A stretch of DNA of 64,000 nt from Aspidiotus rigidus (GCA_035079385.1 JAVHKY010000004.1:13361001-13425000); one strand, 5' to 3'. Shown: positions 24,801-34,367, counted from the stretch's first letter. Notes: a model not told the origin generated them from the sequence alone. Made by a program: numbers and translations.

Positions 24801-25063
24801 ACGAGTATGATTCACGTTGTGATGACTCGCTGGTTCAATCCTGATTTCCTCGTATGTTTCTAGTTTACAGCTGGAGTTGGTTCAGTCGCTTTCCAGTCCC
24901 CGTTGACAATGATTGCTTAATCGAAAGCGCTCCGGCGTCGTTTAATTTCTGTGGCTAAAATTGTAAATTACTCCGTTTGTATTACTCGCTTGAGTATGAC
25001 TTCGTCTAGTATGAGCAGGAAGTTGTGGTAGAACCATCAACGAAGAAGAAGAAAAAGAAAAAG

Positions 25064-25095
<32 letters not shown>

Positions 25096-28000
25096 GTAGT
25101 ACCGAGATAGAATACAACGGCTTCAGCATGTAGTGTCCCAGTTTCTCGAGGTGAATGAGTCTATCGATATCGACGATGAAAGTGAAGAAGAGAGTTCTGT
25201 TATCCGTTTTCTGACAGGTGTTGCTCATAAAATTTCGTACTCGCAGACTCAGTCTAGAATAACTACCATTTTTTTTCGCATTCCTTGTACTCGCGTAAGA
25301 AACGAGTACTACTTTACATAAATTTTTTCAATCATACTATCATTATTTGCTATTAATTTCATTGCTATCAATTTTCCTGCTTTAAATTTTCACTGAGCCC
25401 AATTTAGAATCTGTGATCTGCGAGATTCAATTTATGCTGATCGCCATCCCAGTTTAATTACCTCGGTTTGAGATTGAGATTTGAGAATTAATGCATTTAC
25501 TATTGGGCGCTTGTCTTTTTCATAAAAGAGCTCGTAATTTGTGGTCAAGATTTAAAAAGAAATAATCAGCCGACCTTTGTAACACTTTGTATAACGGAGC
25601 GCTTGTGTTGATTCACTTCTTCAGTTTGTATAACTTCCATCACTTGAGAATGACCTGTGGTCGAAAGCACTCGTGTATTTTATTTTATCTATTTACGCTG
25701 TTTGTGACCTTAATTATTATAATTATTGTCGCCTTCCCTTAAGCAAAGATCGTCAACGAGATAATTATGTATTCTTCTTTATCCGCCAACATCATCACTG
25801 CTAGAACCTTTTTTCTAATTATATGAATAATATTTACACGCTTTTTATCATTTCAATCTCGTTTCGAATGATGCGAAACAGCTAGGTATCACTGTTTAAT
25901 AAACTTCATGCGATTTTTTTAGCTAAATTGTCAATAAGGACCAGCAAGACAAGTCTGTTCTCACGTTATCGCATATCTTCTTGTAGGTAGGTAATTTGAA
26001 AATTTTGCATTTTCATTTGCATTATCTCATGCATTTTCTGATATCCGTGCCATAATTATTATTTAATATTTCGATGGAATTTATTTGGCACAGACTTGGA
26101 AAGGTGAGGTCTAATAAATTGTAATATACCTAACATTTTTACTTTCCCGTATAAAAAGTTTTTAATTAGGCCTAATACGTGATATTCAAGTGGAACGAGT
26201 GAGAAATTTTCAATAAATTATTTGTGAATGAAATTTGCAAGGAAAAAAGTTCAAGTAAATATGCACTTCATGGAAAAACATCGAATCATGTATAGGCCTA
26301 TGTCTTTGGGCGTTTGCAAATATAATACAAATTTTCCTATAGCATAACGTTCGCAACTCTATTGCTGGAGGTAAATCATATCCCACTACACTATTAACGG
26401 GTACGTTCAATGTCGTAAATCCGGGGCGCAATAGTTTAAAACCTTCGGATTTACTCCAACCTACAGTGTTGAAAACTCTATGGAGCTGGCCGAAAATCTC
26501 CTTCCATTGAACTAACCATTGAAATCGGAGGCACATCTATAAATTATTTAGACCTGAAAACATTTTTCAAAAAAGTAGGACAAAATTTAACCCCACAGTT
26601 TGATATATTTTGGGAGCCTACGTTTCCAAGAGTATCCATCTACAAATCCTCCTACCATACATGGCCCCATAAACTCGCCTCTACGATGTCGTTTATCCAT
26701 AGACTTGTATGCATCTCTCAACAACGAAATAATCCAAATTCAAAAAATCGCCGAAATTAACGGATTAAACATCAACGTTCACCATTTAGTCAAGAGGAAG
26801 ATGGTAAGAAAACTCCTCACTGAACGTTCTCCAATCCCCCCTCCCCCTCCCACTGAAAGAACTAAGTGGTTACGGCTTCCTTATCTTGGAAGACCCTTTG
26901 AAATGTTGGCACGTGACCTACGAAGATTTGGATACAGGTTGGCGTTTTATCCATTCACCCTCTTGAAAAGCATTTCAATCCTCAAGGATAGGACTTCACC
27001 TGAACAGAAAACAGGAGTATACAAAATCACCTGTGGAGAATGCCCAGCATTTTATGTCGGCCAGACGGGAAGAGATCTGAACGTTCGAATTAACGAACAT
27101 ATATCAGCATTTTAATTAAAAAATCCAAGCAAATCTGAACCATTGAACTCAAAATTTTTAATCGTAATGAGAAGTTAAGCCCAGACACGTACGTTTCTGT
27201 CAAGATAAAAAAGGAATGACAAAATTAGTCATACATATTTTTTACTTCAAGATAGTATACCTAATTGGACAGTGCGAGAAACACCTCAATCCTCTTTCTG
27301 TTGTCTAGTGTCATGCCGAGTGCGCTCTTGAGATTAAGTCCTATGGTTGTTCGAATAGACACGTTCTGTAACTTAGGATTCACCGAATTTAAAAAAAAAA
27401 ATACAGTCTATTCCGGCTATAACGAGATTCAAGGGCCTGATACTTTTTCTCGATTTACCCGGAAGCTCGCAGTAGACATACACCGGATATAACGAGATTC
27501 TCGTTATGTCCGGATATACCGAGAAGTTCACTACTTACGAAAATATAGAAAAACTTACACAAATGCAGTACAGAAAAATTAACGCGGGGGTTTGTATTTA
27601 TTTCATAGGTAGAATTTATTTCGACTGTTTCCAGAGAGCCAGCCACCGTTGTCTCTAGAACTCTCCTTATGTAAAACGCGAATATGAATGTCCGGATGCC
27701 AGAAGATGGACTGCAAATTATAATTATAAGGTTGACTCTAGAGTAATCATCGAATAGAAAGAACTCTTGTAGCTGCGTTCTCGGACAATCTGTTCACAAC
27801 TGGAAAGTTGGAAAAACTTGTCAAAAAATGGCTCACCTATGAAATTCACCGTTGCTATAGCAGCTTAAATGTTACAAGTCGACTCTTGATAGTGGTGTAT
27901 CTGAAGCTTTCGAACTATCTCCTCCCAAACAAGTTTTTGGTAGAGGTAGAGGAGGAATGCTGATGGATGCGAGAAGACACTTGAAAGAAGAAGGGGCAAA

Positions 28001-28676
28001 AAAATTCGAATCTTGGAGAAGGAGAAAAGTTTTCCCTGTGAGGCCAAAACAGACTAACCGGTGTTTCCAACATTCCATTCAAGGGTAACCAAGAGATGTA
28101 ACATTTTTGGGAGAATATACGCCCTAATCGGTAAGAAAAAGCTCGTTAAGACCAGCATCACTCCTCGTAGTAATCCATGTAAATTACATAGCTTATACAG
28201 GTGAAGTGCAAGGGACCACGGATTCTGCTTGCAATACCCGAAATCTCGTTTCAACCGGCGTCGTTAATCGTTATAGTCGGCATCGACTGTATAAAAAAAA
28301 AAAAAAAAAAAAAAACTACCCATATGCACATTTTTCCATCTGACCCTCACACAAACAAGAGTGAAAGCAGTGCTATAGCTTTTCAAACAGAGGAAAAGGT
28401 TGGTGACTCGACAATAAATTTACTAAAAAATATTTTTTAGGTTCCAAACTTTTTTCCTCCACCACTGAAAGTATCCATCACAACATTTTAACATTAGTCG
28501 TGAACCCAAAAATGGACACGAATTTTATCAAGAAAACTTTGAATCGAAGCGTTGAAAAACTCACCATTGTTCAGCAATCGCTTTCTTTCAGACTTCTCAT
28601 TTTGAATTACATTGGTCCAAGCTGTCGTATTTCTCCAAGATAATATGAATGAGTAAGGAGCGCTCATTTTTATCAT
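7446..28676 (-). CDS. ABCG-family transporter, nucleotide-binding half (transmembrane half not found)
   Basis: Proposed exons are 28565-28676, 20278-20326, 19375-19424, 12598-12731, 8818-8970, 8147-8388 and 7665-7860. All have GT-AG borders, and together they total 936 nt, exactly 312 codons in one frame. Visible motifs are Walker A SPSGGGKT (about 52-59), a Q-loop CQKN (about 98-101), the signature LSGGQ (153-157), Walker B ILFCDEP (about 173-179) and the H-loop AIHQP (about 208-212). This is the ATPase domain of an insect ABCG/White-like half-transporter, which in the family normally precedes about six membrane segments and exports lipids, pigments or toxins. After exon 7, one more possible exon (7446-7538) adds 30 residues with a hydrophobic stretch (FFLLLRTYIIVLW) and then TGA. 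No membrane domain was recognised between there and position 1. Either the gene is truncated or decayed, or the remaining exons lie outside the window. There is a second in-frame ATG at 28667. The introns (8.2 kb and 6.6 kb are the largest) are packed with transposons. Confidence 0.8.
7529..7662. mobile_element. Small palindromic MITE filling the last ABCG intron
   Basis: The inner palindrome (about 7573-7645) pairs GTAGAAGGTACAAGCA with TGCTTGTACCTCCTAC. The 12-bp sequence AGAGAATATCCT occurs at 7529-7540 and again at 7651-7662, directly flanking the insert like a target-site duplication. The two copies overlap the predicted intron's acceptor and donor. Confidence 0.5.
9025..10430. other. 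ABCG intron sequence, AT-rich, no gene seen
   Basis: Long A/T tracts occur, including a poly(A) run at about 9632-9655. No coding frame or recognisable repeat family was seen. Confidence 0.4.
10430..10612. repeat. AATTATTT-type microsatellite and duplicated flank
   Basis: An irregular TTAATTATTTAA microsatellite (about 10430-10535) is followed by a block, GCGGGGTGTACTCGCGAATTT (10541 onward), that recurs at about 11369. Element B sits between the two copies. Confidence 0.7.
10612..11170 (+). mobile_element. Minisatellite-bearing element B
   Basis: It begins AACAGGGAACCTGTTTTATG and ends with the inverted motif ATAAAACAGGTTCCCTG plus TTTAACTTCGTTAAGGAAG. Between them are a CCGTCCG-type tandem (about 10655-10675) and about eight copies of the 45-bp GATAGGAGGGGGACTT repeat (about 10685-11080). 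It matches element A (4878-5610) end to end in opposite orientation. It lies in an ABCG intron within an AATTATTT microsatellite. Confidence 0.75.
11173..11345. repeat. (AATTATTT)n microsatellite
   Basis: About twenty uninterrupted 8-bp units (TTTAATTA phase) follow the end of element B. The tract contains no coding sequence. Confidence 0.95.
11545..11865. repeat. Short tandem repeat rich in TGACGTCA-like sites
   Basis: Three diverged units of about 115 bp each contain AGATTGTGACGTCA or CAAACTGTGACGTCAC, then GGCCC and TATAATAGGAGGACTTG. TGACGTCA is the consensus CRE/ATF palindrome, but the copies sit inside a repeat within an intron, so a regulatory role is not shown. Confidence 0.55.
12040..12185. 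repeat. Dispersed repeat, diverged copy of 2870-3020
   Basis: It shares ATCCATCCAGTAGTTTT, GGACGGGTGTAA and AAGTCGGTAAAA blocks with the segment at 2880-3020, in the same orientation and order. Confidence 0.55.
12955..14141 (+). pseudogene. Internally deleted Ty3/Gypsy LTR retrotransposon
   Basis: A reverse-transcriptase start (about 12975-13127, reading KPYRCTF, ELLKYGMI and SPFASPV) is followed directly by an integrase C-terminal part. That part includes HSITGFPPSYLLTG (about 13160-13210) and the GPF/Y-type segment VGDLVYVD...RIGPFPIV (about 13500-13769). Most of pol between them is missing. A purine tract (GGGGAAGGGGGA) ends at 13842, and a 3' LTR starting TGTAAGATACCATCATCT runs to about 14135-14139. 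Only the first 18 bp of the LTR survive on the left (12961-12978). Flanking TACATA at 12955-12960 and 14136-14141 may be the target duplication, although a TGTA...TACA LTR border would end slightly later. It lies in the third ABCG intron. Confidence 0.75.
13252..13486. mobile_element. Small TIR insertion inside the Gypsy integrase
   Basis: The integrase reading frame stops at about 13251 and resumes at about 13487 (PPLPIHL). The intervening ~235 bp has imperfect inverted ends (GTGAGCTGACACGAGGCTAG against GTTGTCACGAAGATAG) and internal TAGCTGCTAG motifs. No target duplication could be fixed. Confidence 0.5.
14462..18026. mobile_element. 3.6-kb foldback element with tandem repeats in both arms
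   Basis: The first ~1.85 kb and the last ~1.6 kb are reverse complements, and positions pair at a nearly constant sum of about 32480. The ends read GCTCTAGCCGGG (left) and CCCGGCTAGAGC (right). The arms contain roughly seven or eight diverged units of about 130-150 bp with recurring AAATTCTCCAG-CGCTGGAA and TGTAAACATGTCCGCC motifs. A ~130-bp unpaired centre lies near 16310-16445, flanked by GCCGTGCAC/GTGCACGGC. There is no convincing gene; open frames at the ends are mirror images of each other. The superfamily is unknown. The element lies in the third ABCG intron. Confidence 0.85.
18796..18880. repeat. (CT)n microsatellite
   Basis: About 42 uninterrupted CT units lie within an ABCG intron. 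Confidence 0.98.
18956..19347. mobile_element. Pogo/Tigger-like MITE (392 bp)
   Basis: The ends are perfect inverted repeats (CAGTAGAAGCTCGATTATCC), flanked on both sides by TA (18954-18955 and 19348-19349). TA target sites and this CAGTAGAA-CTCGATTATCC terminus are typical of pogo/Tigger elements of the Tc1/mariner superfamily. The interior has several GGTTATCCGCC repeats and no transposase. It lies 27 bp from ABCG exon 3. Confidence 0.88.
19425..20277. other. ABCG intron 2, no repeat or gene recognised
   Basis: The sequence is less AT-rich and is G-rich on the plus strand. It contains short open frames with no family resemblance. Confidence 0.4.
21038..21786 (-). mobile_element. Inverted partial Penelope copy fused to the 5' end of the main copy
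   Basis: The minus strand encodes the GIY-YIG half (162 codons, SGVYKVECKDCNGIYIGETG) and is nearly identical to 24320-24844. It runs through the pseudo-LTR into about 45 bp (AACCGCATTGATTCTATT) that in the main copy lie inside the 5' coding region. The copy therefore derives from a template longer than one unit. It joins the direct copy head to head at about 21786/21787. This layout, an inverted truncated copy at the 5' end, is known for Penelope-like elements. Confidence 0.85.
21787..21995 (+). repeat. Penelope 5' pseudo-LTR
   Basis: It starts GTTTACGAGTATGATTCACG and ends about GACTTCGTCTAGTA, and it matches 24797-25008 except for a few substitutions. It carries the tail of the GIY-YIG coding region because the repeat overlaps the 3' end of the gene. 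Confidence 0.85.
23674..24029 (+). mobile_element. 5'-truncated non-LTR retrotransposon fragment nested in the Penelope RT
   Basis: The Penelope frame reads ...YLDLTICIK up to about 23673 and continues NRDGIHEF from about 24030. The 356 bp between them encode YISRMKWRWAGYVARMRDD and RRGHQRTRWYDDI. This is the usual C-terminus of RTE-like reverse transcriptases, and it ends at TAA (23968). A short 3' UTR with AATAAA and a GATTTG repeat tail follows. A 4-bp AATA duplication flanks it. Removing it restores the host frame. Confidence 0.85.
24797..25008 (+). repeat. Penelope 3' pseudo-LTR
   Basis: This is the direct repeat of 21787-21995. It contains the final codons of the GIY-YIG frame (stop at 24842-24844) and ends at the GTCTAGT boundary next to the target duplication. 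Confidence 0.85.
25041..25096. repeat. (GAA)n microsatellite within the MULE remnant
   Basis: An AAG/GAA repeat encodes a run of lysines in the MULE frame and ends in TAGTAG. Expansion of a lysine-rich linker is the simplest explanation. Confidence 0.9.
26500..27115 (+). pseudogene. Second Penelope-like fragment (RT end plus GIY-YIG)
   Basis: The segment opens with IEIGGTSINYLDL (about 26515-26555), the same site as IEIGGASINYLDL in the main Penelope copy. It continues with frameshifts through the linker (WLRLPYLGRPFEMLARDLRR) to a GIY-YIG start (TGVYKITCGECPAFYVGQTG, RINEH) and stops at 27113. The sequence differs strongly from the main copy, so it belongs to another Penelope lineage. It is truncated at both ends. 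Confidence 0.8.
27404..28289. mobile_element. Pogo/Tigger-like non-autonomous element (886 bp)
   Basis: The ends are imperfect inverted repeats, CAGTCTATTCCGGCTATAAC at the left and the complement of CAGTCGATGCCGACTATAAC at the right. Both are flanked by TA (27402-27403 and 28290-28291). CAGT...TATAACGA termini with TA targets are typical of pogo-like elements. No transposase frame was recognised. It lies in the first ABCG intron, 276 bp from exon 1. Confidence 0.72.
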
Positions 28677-30728
28677 TATAGGTATATCGCCTGAAATACC
28701 TTCTTATAGATGATGCCAGTACCTTACTTGTGTAATAGATACCGGTACCTGCGGATGGTAATGATATTCTACGTGCAGAAGAAGATACATAAGATCGAAC
28801 ATTAATTTTATCATAATATCAAACCAACTCGCAGCTTCTCAGCCTAATCTGCATCGTCAACTTGTATGTTAATTTTTGTAGGTGGGAATTCACGTCTCTC
28901 TGTGTTTTAAAAAAATTCACATATATCGTGTACGCACCAGTCCAGTCTCAGTTAACACGTGTTGATTATTACGATGATAAGCGATGCAATTTATTACGCT
29001 CATATTACGTATCTGTATTACACCTCAGACAAACGATACAAAAATCTTTATAGTGTACGAAAAATATCTCTTAAATTAAGTGGGTCTATCCAAACTTTTA
29101 CCGACTTTTCTAGGATTACATCCGTAGCTACAACCACGTTTAACTCCAAACGATGACGCCAAAAAAAGAAAAAAAAAAAAAAAAAAAAAAGAATATTTTT
29201 GTTTTCCTTTATATTTTTATTTCATCTCAATTCTTTTACATGTATTTTGTTTTCAACTTTCCTTCCTTTCTACTTTATTAAAACTAAGTTTATGTAAAAG
29301 CAGCCCAACTATCTGCCGAGCAAATAGCCCTTAGCGCAGCTGCATTGCTTGTAAAAAAAAAAAAAAAGGTGGATAAGAGGAGGATGCAATGAACTTTCTC
29401 GAAGTTTTAGAGGTCCTAGATCACAAATAGCAAAAAAAAAAATTCAGGTTTTCTCATATATTTTCTATTATATAAAGGAGAAGCGTGTTTTTATGTTACG
29501 ATTAAACTCGACCAGTTTTTGGTATTTCGAGTTGTATTTTGAAATGTAGATTGGTATTAGACTGGAGACGACATAGGGTACATTTTTTTTTCTAAAAGTT
29601 CATCAGAAAAGCTCTAAGCAAGTCTCAAAGTTTCAATGCCTGAATTTCAGAAGCAGGAACCTGGATAACACGTGTGTAGTTCGTGTTGCCTATGTGGGTC
29701 GTTATATCATTAATAATAGAAACATGTATGGACGTGTAGGGTTCCAGGGGTAAAATCAATTGACGAGTAAGTACATGCAACAATCCTTGATAAATTTCAA
29801 TTCAAGTTTTACATTCTTTCCCTGTCCTTCAAATAACGTTCGAGTTAGTGACTTTAGTTAGTGCATTAGAATCGTGCCTGTTTTATAATGCGGTCAGTTG
29901 CTTATTTATGAAGAAAAAGTCATTACCTAAATTTAAAAAATTGTTTTCTATAATATTATTGTGATATGAACAAAAAAGGCTATATTATTTTTGTTCGCTT
30001 AAACTCGATAGATTTGAAAAATACAAATGTATTTAGAACGTGAGTGGGAAAAGTTTATAAGAGTTGTACCTAATAAAATTTCCAATTGAAATGCATAAAT
30101 GTTGGAAATAGGGAAATTTGGGAATGTCTGTCAGTCACAGTAGAAGCATGACCTGTTAGGAGAAGAGATTTTACGGACCAAAATTTACTTGAGATTTCAG
30201 CAAGTTGAAGAGATTTGTGGACCTGAGAAAATTTCTGAGAACTGTGGTTTGAAAGTATATTTGAGGAAGAACAATTTTCAAGTATAAAGTCTGCCACTGA
30301 AGTTTTTGAGGTCCAACAATCGCGTGTACTTAAAGCAGAGAGAGAGAGAGTGAGAGAGAGAGAAGACGGAGAGAAGAACGCAAAAGAATCGATTTTGACC
30401 TTCAAATTCACGCTGATAACACTCACGCACGCCATTGGTCAAAATTTCGAATCTGAGTGTTTATGATTGGTGAGATCGGTCATTTTCTATCACTGACTTT
30501 CAACGTAAAAATAATACCTATTATTTATTTTTCCATTTTATTCGTTCTTTTCGAGTTTTTGGCATAAATTTTGTAAGTAAATTAATTGTTGAAATTTCAC
30601 GACTTCAATATGTCGTAATTTCCTGAAAGATTCTAAAATCTGAACAAACAGCGACAATGTATCAGTCTTAGAAGAAAATGTGAGCTTGGCAGCTTGCACA
30701 CGAATGTCCGAATCAAACTCGACTGAAA
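28677..30728. promoter_or_regulatory. Intergenic region between divergent ABCG and FBXO9
   Basis: Two kb separate the ABCG start (minus) from the FBXO9 start (plus), so both promoters should lie here. Poly(A) tracts occur at 29165-29190 and 29353-29367 and a GA-rich run at about 30338-30370. No TATA box or other element could be assigned with confidence. Confidence 0.4.
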
Positions 30729-32670
30729 ATGACCGATTCGCAAATCGAAACGGAAGTAATGGTTTCTATTTTCTTTATTTCGGCCGCTAATCATTTCATT
30801 TGTTCACACGTAGTAACCTCTTCACTTATTTCCCAGGCTGAGAAGCTTTTCTTACAAGGAGTTGAATTGGAACAGAGTAACAATCTTTATGATGCTATTC
30901 GGTTCTACCGTAAGGCTATGCAGTTAGTTCCTGATATCGATGCGAGAGTGTTCAAGAAATCCAGGCTAAAAGAATTGACCAGTAATACTGAAGCGAATCA
31001 TAGTGGAACATCACGTACGCTAATTTTTTATTCCTATTGAAAACTATCTACCTATTTCAAAATCTTCAGGACATATATCTACTCGCAGGTGATCACAGGC
31101 AAACAGATAAAGTGGATACGAGTGAAAATAGACACGAAGAAGACGAAGAGTACGATGATGGTGAACCATTATTTGATAGATTTCAACGATTATTAGCCGA
31201 ATCTGACAAGATGTTCTATCCCAAGAAACCAACAAAGGTATTCTACTTTTTAACCGTAGATACTGTCACCGATATTCAAAGATAGAATCTTTCTCGCGTG
31301 ATATCATGTAAGTTCTTGTTATAACATCGTGAGGATATTCTACAGCTCATTGCTTCTCAGAGAATTCTGCTCCTCTCAAGCGAATAATCGCCTTAATTTT
31401 TGTCATCGTTCAAAGAAATGAATGACAGTATTTATGGCTAGACTGATGTGAATGTCGAATGTTCGACGATGAAAAGTAATCTCTAACAACCGCTTTTGTA
31501 GATACTTCATCTTTCGGATATCCCAGAAGAAATTGTTTATTACATCTTGAGGTGGGTTGTCTCGGATGAATTGGACCTTCGATCATTGGATCAATGTGCT
31601 TGTGTTTGTAGAGGATTCTACATCTACGCAAGAGATCCTCAGATTTGGAAATCAGCTTGTATCCGGTAAGTAATTCTCAAGATAAAAATTCCGAAACATT
31701 GGAGAGTTTACTATCAAAAGGGATTGTACTCAATTGAGTAGCGGATTACAAAACCACGGGACGCTTTCGATTGAAGAACTATGTGCAATGTTTAACCATA
31801 AAATTGAAAAAAGAATTACTTTGAGAGTTTACTGCTCGATGTGCCTCGAGGTTCCGAATTAGCTGAAAGTTTTTTGTGAACTTCTTCCCTTCAATTTATG
31901 TTTTTAATTCTACTCTTTATTTCAAGATCTTTCAAGAATGACAAAATAAAACTCGGAAAGTACGATTCGTGGAGAGATTTATTCATAAACTACCCTAAAA
32001 TTGCTACCAATGGTTGTTATATTGGAGAAACCAAATATTTTAGACAAGGAGAACGTTCGTTTCAAGACTTGAGTTCCAGTGGTTTGTTCCATTTAGTTGT
32101 TTATTATAGATACTTGAGGTGAGCAGAAATTTTGCGAATGAATTAGTCTTATATTATTTTGGAATGAATTTTGAATCTCCGTACGCTTTACAGATTCTTC
32201 GCGGATGGAAGCGTGCTGATGATCAATACTCCCGATACCCCTAATCTAGTTGTGGGCCAGCTAAAGTGCAAAAATTCAAGATTCGGTGCTGTGATACCCG
32301 GCTCGTACAGGATAATCGATGATTTTATTTTCGTTACTTTCAAAGTGCAAAGGATTAAAACATCCACCACGAAATCGAGAAAACCTGTGTGCGTCAACAT
32401 TGTATACAATATGGTGAGTTGAATTGGGATACGAAATCACTGGACAGAAAGAGAACATTTTATTAAATAATTTTTATCTATCTCTAGAAATTTCAGATCA
32501 AGAAATTTAGAAAATGGTATTCAAAACTTTTATGGAAAGAGTATAAATTAGTATGTCCCGATGAAACACGTTACGAAGAAGAGTTCGAAATTCGAGAACA
32601 AGCGTTTCCACCTCTACGATTCTCCGTTGTGAAGAGTTACTTGGCCGAAGCTGAACGGCCTCTACCCTAA
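30729..32670 (+). CDS. FBXO9: F-box only protein 9
   Basis: Seven exons join in frame: 30729-30755, 30837-31014, 31089-31237, 31502-31665, 31927-32118, 32194-32413 and 32497-32670. They total 1104 nt, or 367 residues, somewhat shorter than vertebrate FBXO9 (about 440). The N-terminal helical repeat reads [20 protein letters not shown] then [12 protein letters not shown], the family's TPR-like segment. The F-box begins at about residue 119 ([37 protein letters not shown]). The conserved C-terminal domain includes [17 protein letters not shown]. In the family, the F-box binds SKP1 and the protein is the substrate receptor of an SCF (CUL1) ubiquitin ligase; in mammals it is linked to growth signalling. 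The first exon encodes only nine residues, and its donor (GTAATG) is weak, so the start is the least certain part. The gene converges on CCDC22. Confidence 0.92.
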
Positions 32671-32681
32671 AAACAAAACTT

Positions 32682-34367
32682 TATCATTGTTACAATACCC
32701 ACTTCGTTGTTCACTTGGTGTACATCAAATTAATATGTGACGTGATATTTCTTTGACGAATGAGGTTTGTATTATTTATTGTCTTTTTTTTTTCTCTCAA
32801 TCTAGAGGAAAATGGTGTAGAAAACCTTTGAAATGAAAAAGGAACGTCGGTGTTATGAATTATTACTGTTATCACAATAAATTTCACTTGTTTGTTCGTA
32901 CGATTTTTTCATTTTCGTTAAATTAATTTCATTGAAAGAGTCCGGAATAGTAAATTAGATGGATCTTGGATCTTAGCTTATTTTGAACTACTTCTTTTGA
33001 GTGTATGAACTAATAACAAGTGGTAGTAATCGTTGGTAGTTTTTATAGTCGAAAGGTTCTTAATTTTTAGATTGAAATCAAGTGTTGAGCCTACTATTAA
33101 AAAGTGACTTCTATCTGTTCTGAAGAATAACGTGGATCTATTTTATAAAACTTTGAAACTAGTGGGTAGACATTTAGTGCATAAGATAGCGTATGAGGAA
33201 AGCAATGATGAAAAACTTGAAACTTGTGGACTTTTTTGTGATCTATCAATCAAAACTAGGTTCTGAAAGTTGATAAAAAAATCGTACAATCTTGGTAAAA
33301 GTAGTCTTGGTCTCTTAGGATACAATAAAGATCTCTAATGGATACAACTTTATCTTCAAGACAGAAATCTTTCTGTAACTTTTGAAACGTAATTTGATCT
33401 CTCGCACTTTGATAGAACCATTCAAGTTTATATTCCATTATGGATTTTCATTTTTATTCAATAATCATTTGAATAATTTTCAATTTTGAGAAGATGAAAA
33501 TATTACATTGAAACAATCACAATTCATGTAAATTTTATCAAAACATGGTATATTTTATAATACGAAATAATATCATGACTATCACTGGTAAAATTGAATA
33601 ACAAAAGTTTTCTTACTCTCAATAATATTCTACAGAAAATGAATGGTTTTCTGACATGGTAAATTTAATGACTTCGTCCGTTCTAGCTTCTTTAACTAAA
33701 CCAAAAAAACTTTTCCGACGATAAATTCAATCACACATTCATGAGCTTGACGACAGAATACGAGTGTTTATTAATATATCTTTTTCATAAATCTTCCAAC
33801 TTAAGAGTAAGCAGTTCTATCACATTGTACGTTCTTTTAAGTTTGAAGAACCAGACGACGTAATTGAACAGGATTGGTCTTCAGCAGATTATTTTTTTGA
33901 GCTTCGAGTTTTTACAAGCTAAAAAGCAGAAATGTTGAGTCAATCGTCTCTTAACTCTTAACAAACATCCAGTTTCACAAACTGGTCAAAATAATGCTTT
34001 AGACCTGAATTTAGGTCTACATCGGTATTTTACAAAATCTCGCTATTGACCCTACAACCGATCTTAATGAATTCAACTTCTGGGTTTTGGTTTTCTAATA
34101 ACCACCAGAATAATGAATTCGATGAAACGTTCGTTAATTAAGAGCTTTACCTCAACGAAAAATATTCAACAAACTAATAACTTTCTACAATTCAGTTTAA
34201 AAATTAGAAGTAATAAAGACCATTTTTCTGAACTTGCCCTAGCTTTGTCGCCATATTTTTTACTTCATTTTCTCTCTCATGTTCTTTCGACAAGACAATC
34301 GAAATGCACACACCTTCCTCTTCTTCAAATAATGCTTACATCCATATTTGAGGCTGGTCGAGTCCAT
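32682..34367. other. Convergent intergenic region, 3' UTRs
   Basis: This region lies between the FBXO9 stop (plus) and the CCDC22 stop (minus). It is AT-rich with several possible poly(A) signals on each strand (for example TTTATT at about 33767 for the minus strand). No gene or repeat was recognised. Confidence 0.45.
32876..32881 (+). terminator. Candidate polyadenylation signal for FBXO9
   Basis: AATAAA lies about 206 bp after the FBXO9 stop codon. Confidence 0.55.

Larger units (their letters stand above)
21787..25008 (+). mobile_element. Penelope-like retroelement with GIY-YIG endonuclease
   Basis: The two pseudo-LTRs (about 21787-21995 and 24797-25008) are about 98% alike by eye. Between them is one long frame split into pieces: an N-terminal part (21940-22503), an in-frame TAA at 22501, then reverse transcriptase from 22549. 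The RT shows LYGLPKVHKKD, SFDVVGLFPNIP, GIPIGSPLGSL and the catalytic RYVDDVL. The coding sequence resumes after a nested insertion (NRDGIHEFGIYRKD), has a frameshift at about 24230, and ends with the GIY-YIG domain (24233-24843; GVYKVECKDCNGIYIGETG...IRIAEH). The whole composite with the inverted copy (21038-25008) is flanked by AGTATGAGCAGGA at 21025-21037 and 25008-25020. The stop, the frameshift and the insertion make it inactive. Confidence 0.92.
20722..25245 (+). pseudogene. MULE (FLYWCH-associated) transposase C-terminal pseudogene, split by a Penelope insertion
   Basis: The left piece (20722-21037) reads AVFNYLFEDTWI...RRQRPRF. After a frameshift it reads NNAVEVWNTTFE and YKFLAAIKREQS, then a TGA and MEAKYEQE. 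These are hallmarks of the C-terminal end of MULE-type transposases, often annotated as FLYWCH zinc-finger proteins. The frame resumes at 25021 with VVVEPSTKK, a lysine tract expanded by a GAA microsatellite, two stops, then RDRIQRLQHVVSQFLE and the family's usual ending, FLTGVAHKIS. The reading frame is restored exactly when the Penelope element is left out. It lies in the first ABCG intron, on the opposite strand. Confidence 0.75.

Noticed and set aside
26210..26536. 108-codon minus-strand frame before the second Penelope fragment
   Set aside because: No recognisable motif, and it overlaps the start of the plus-strand Penelope fragment.
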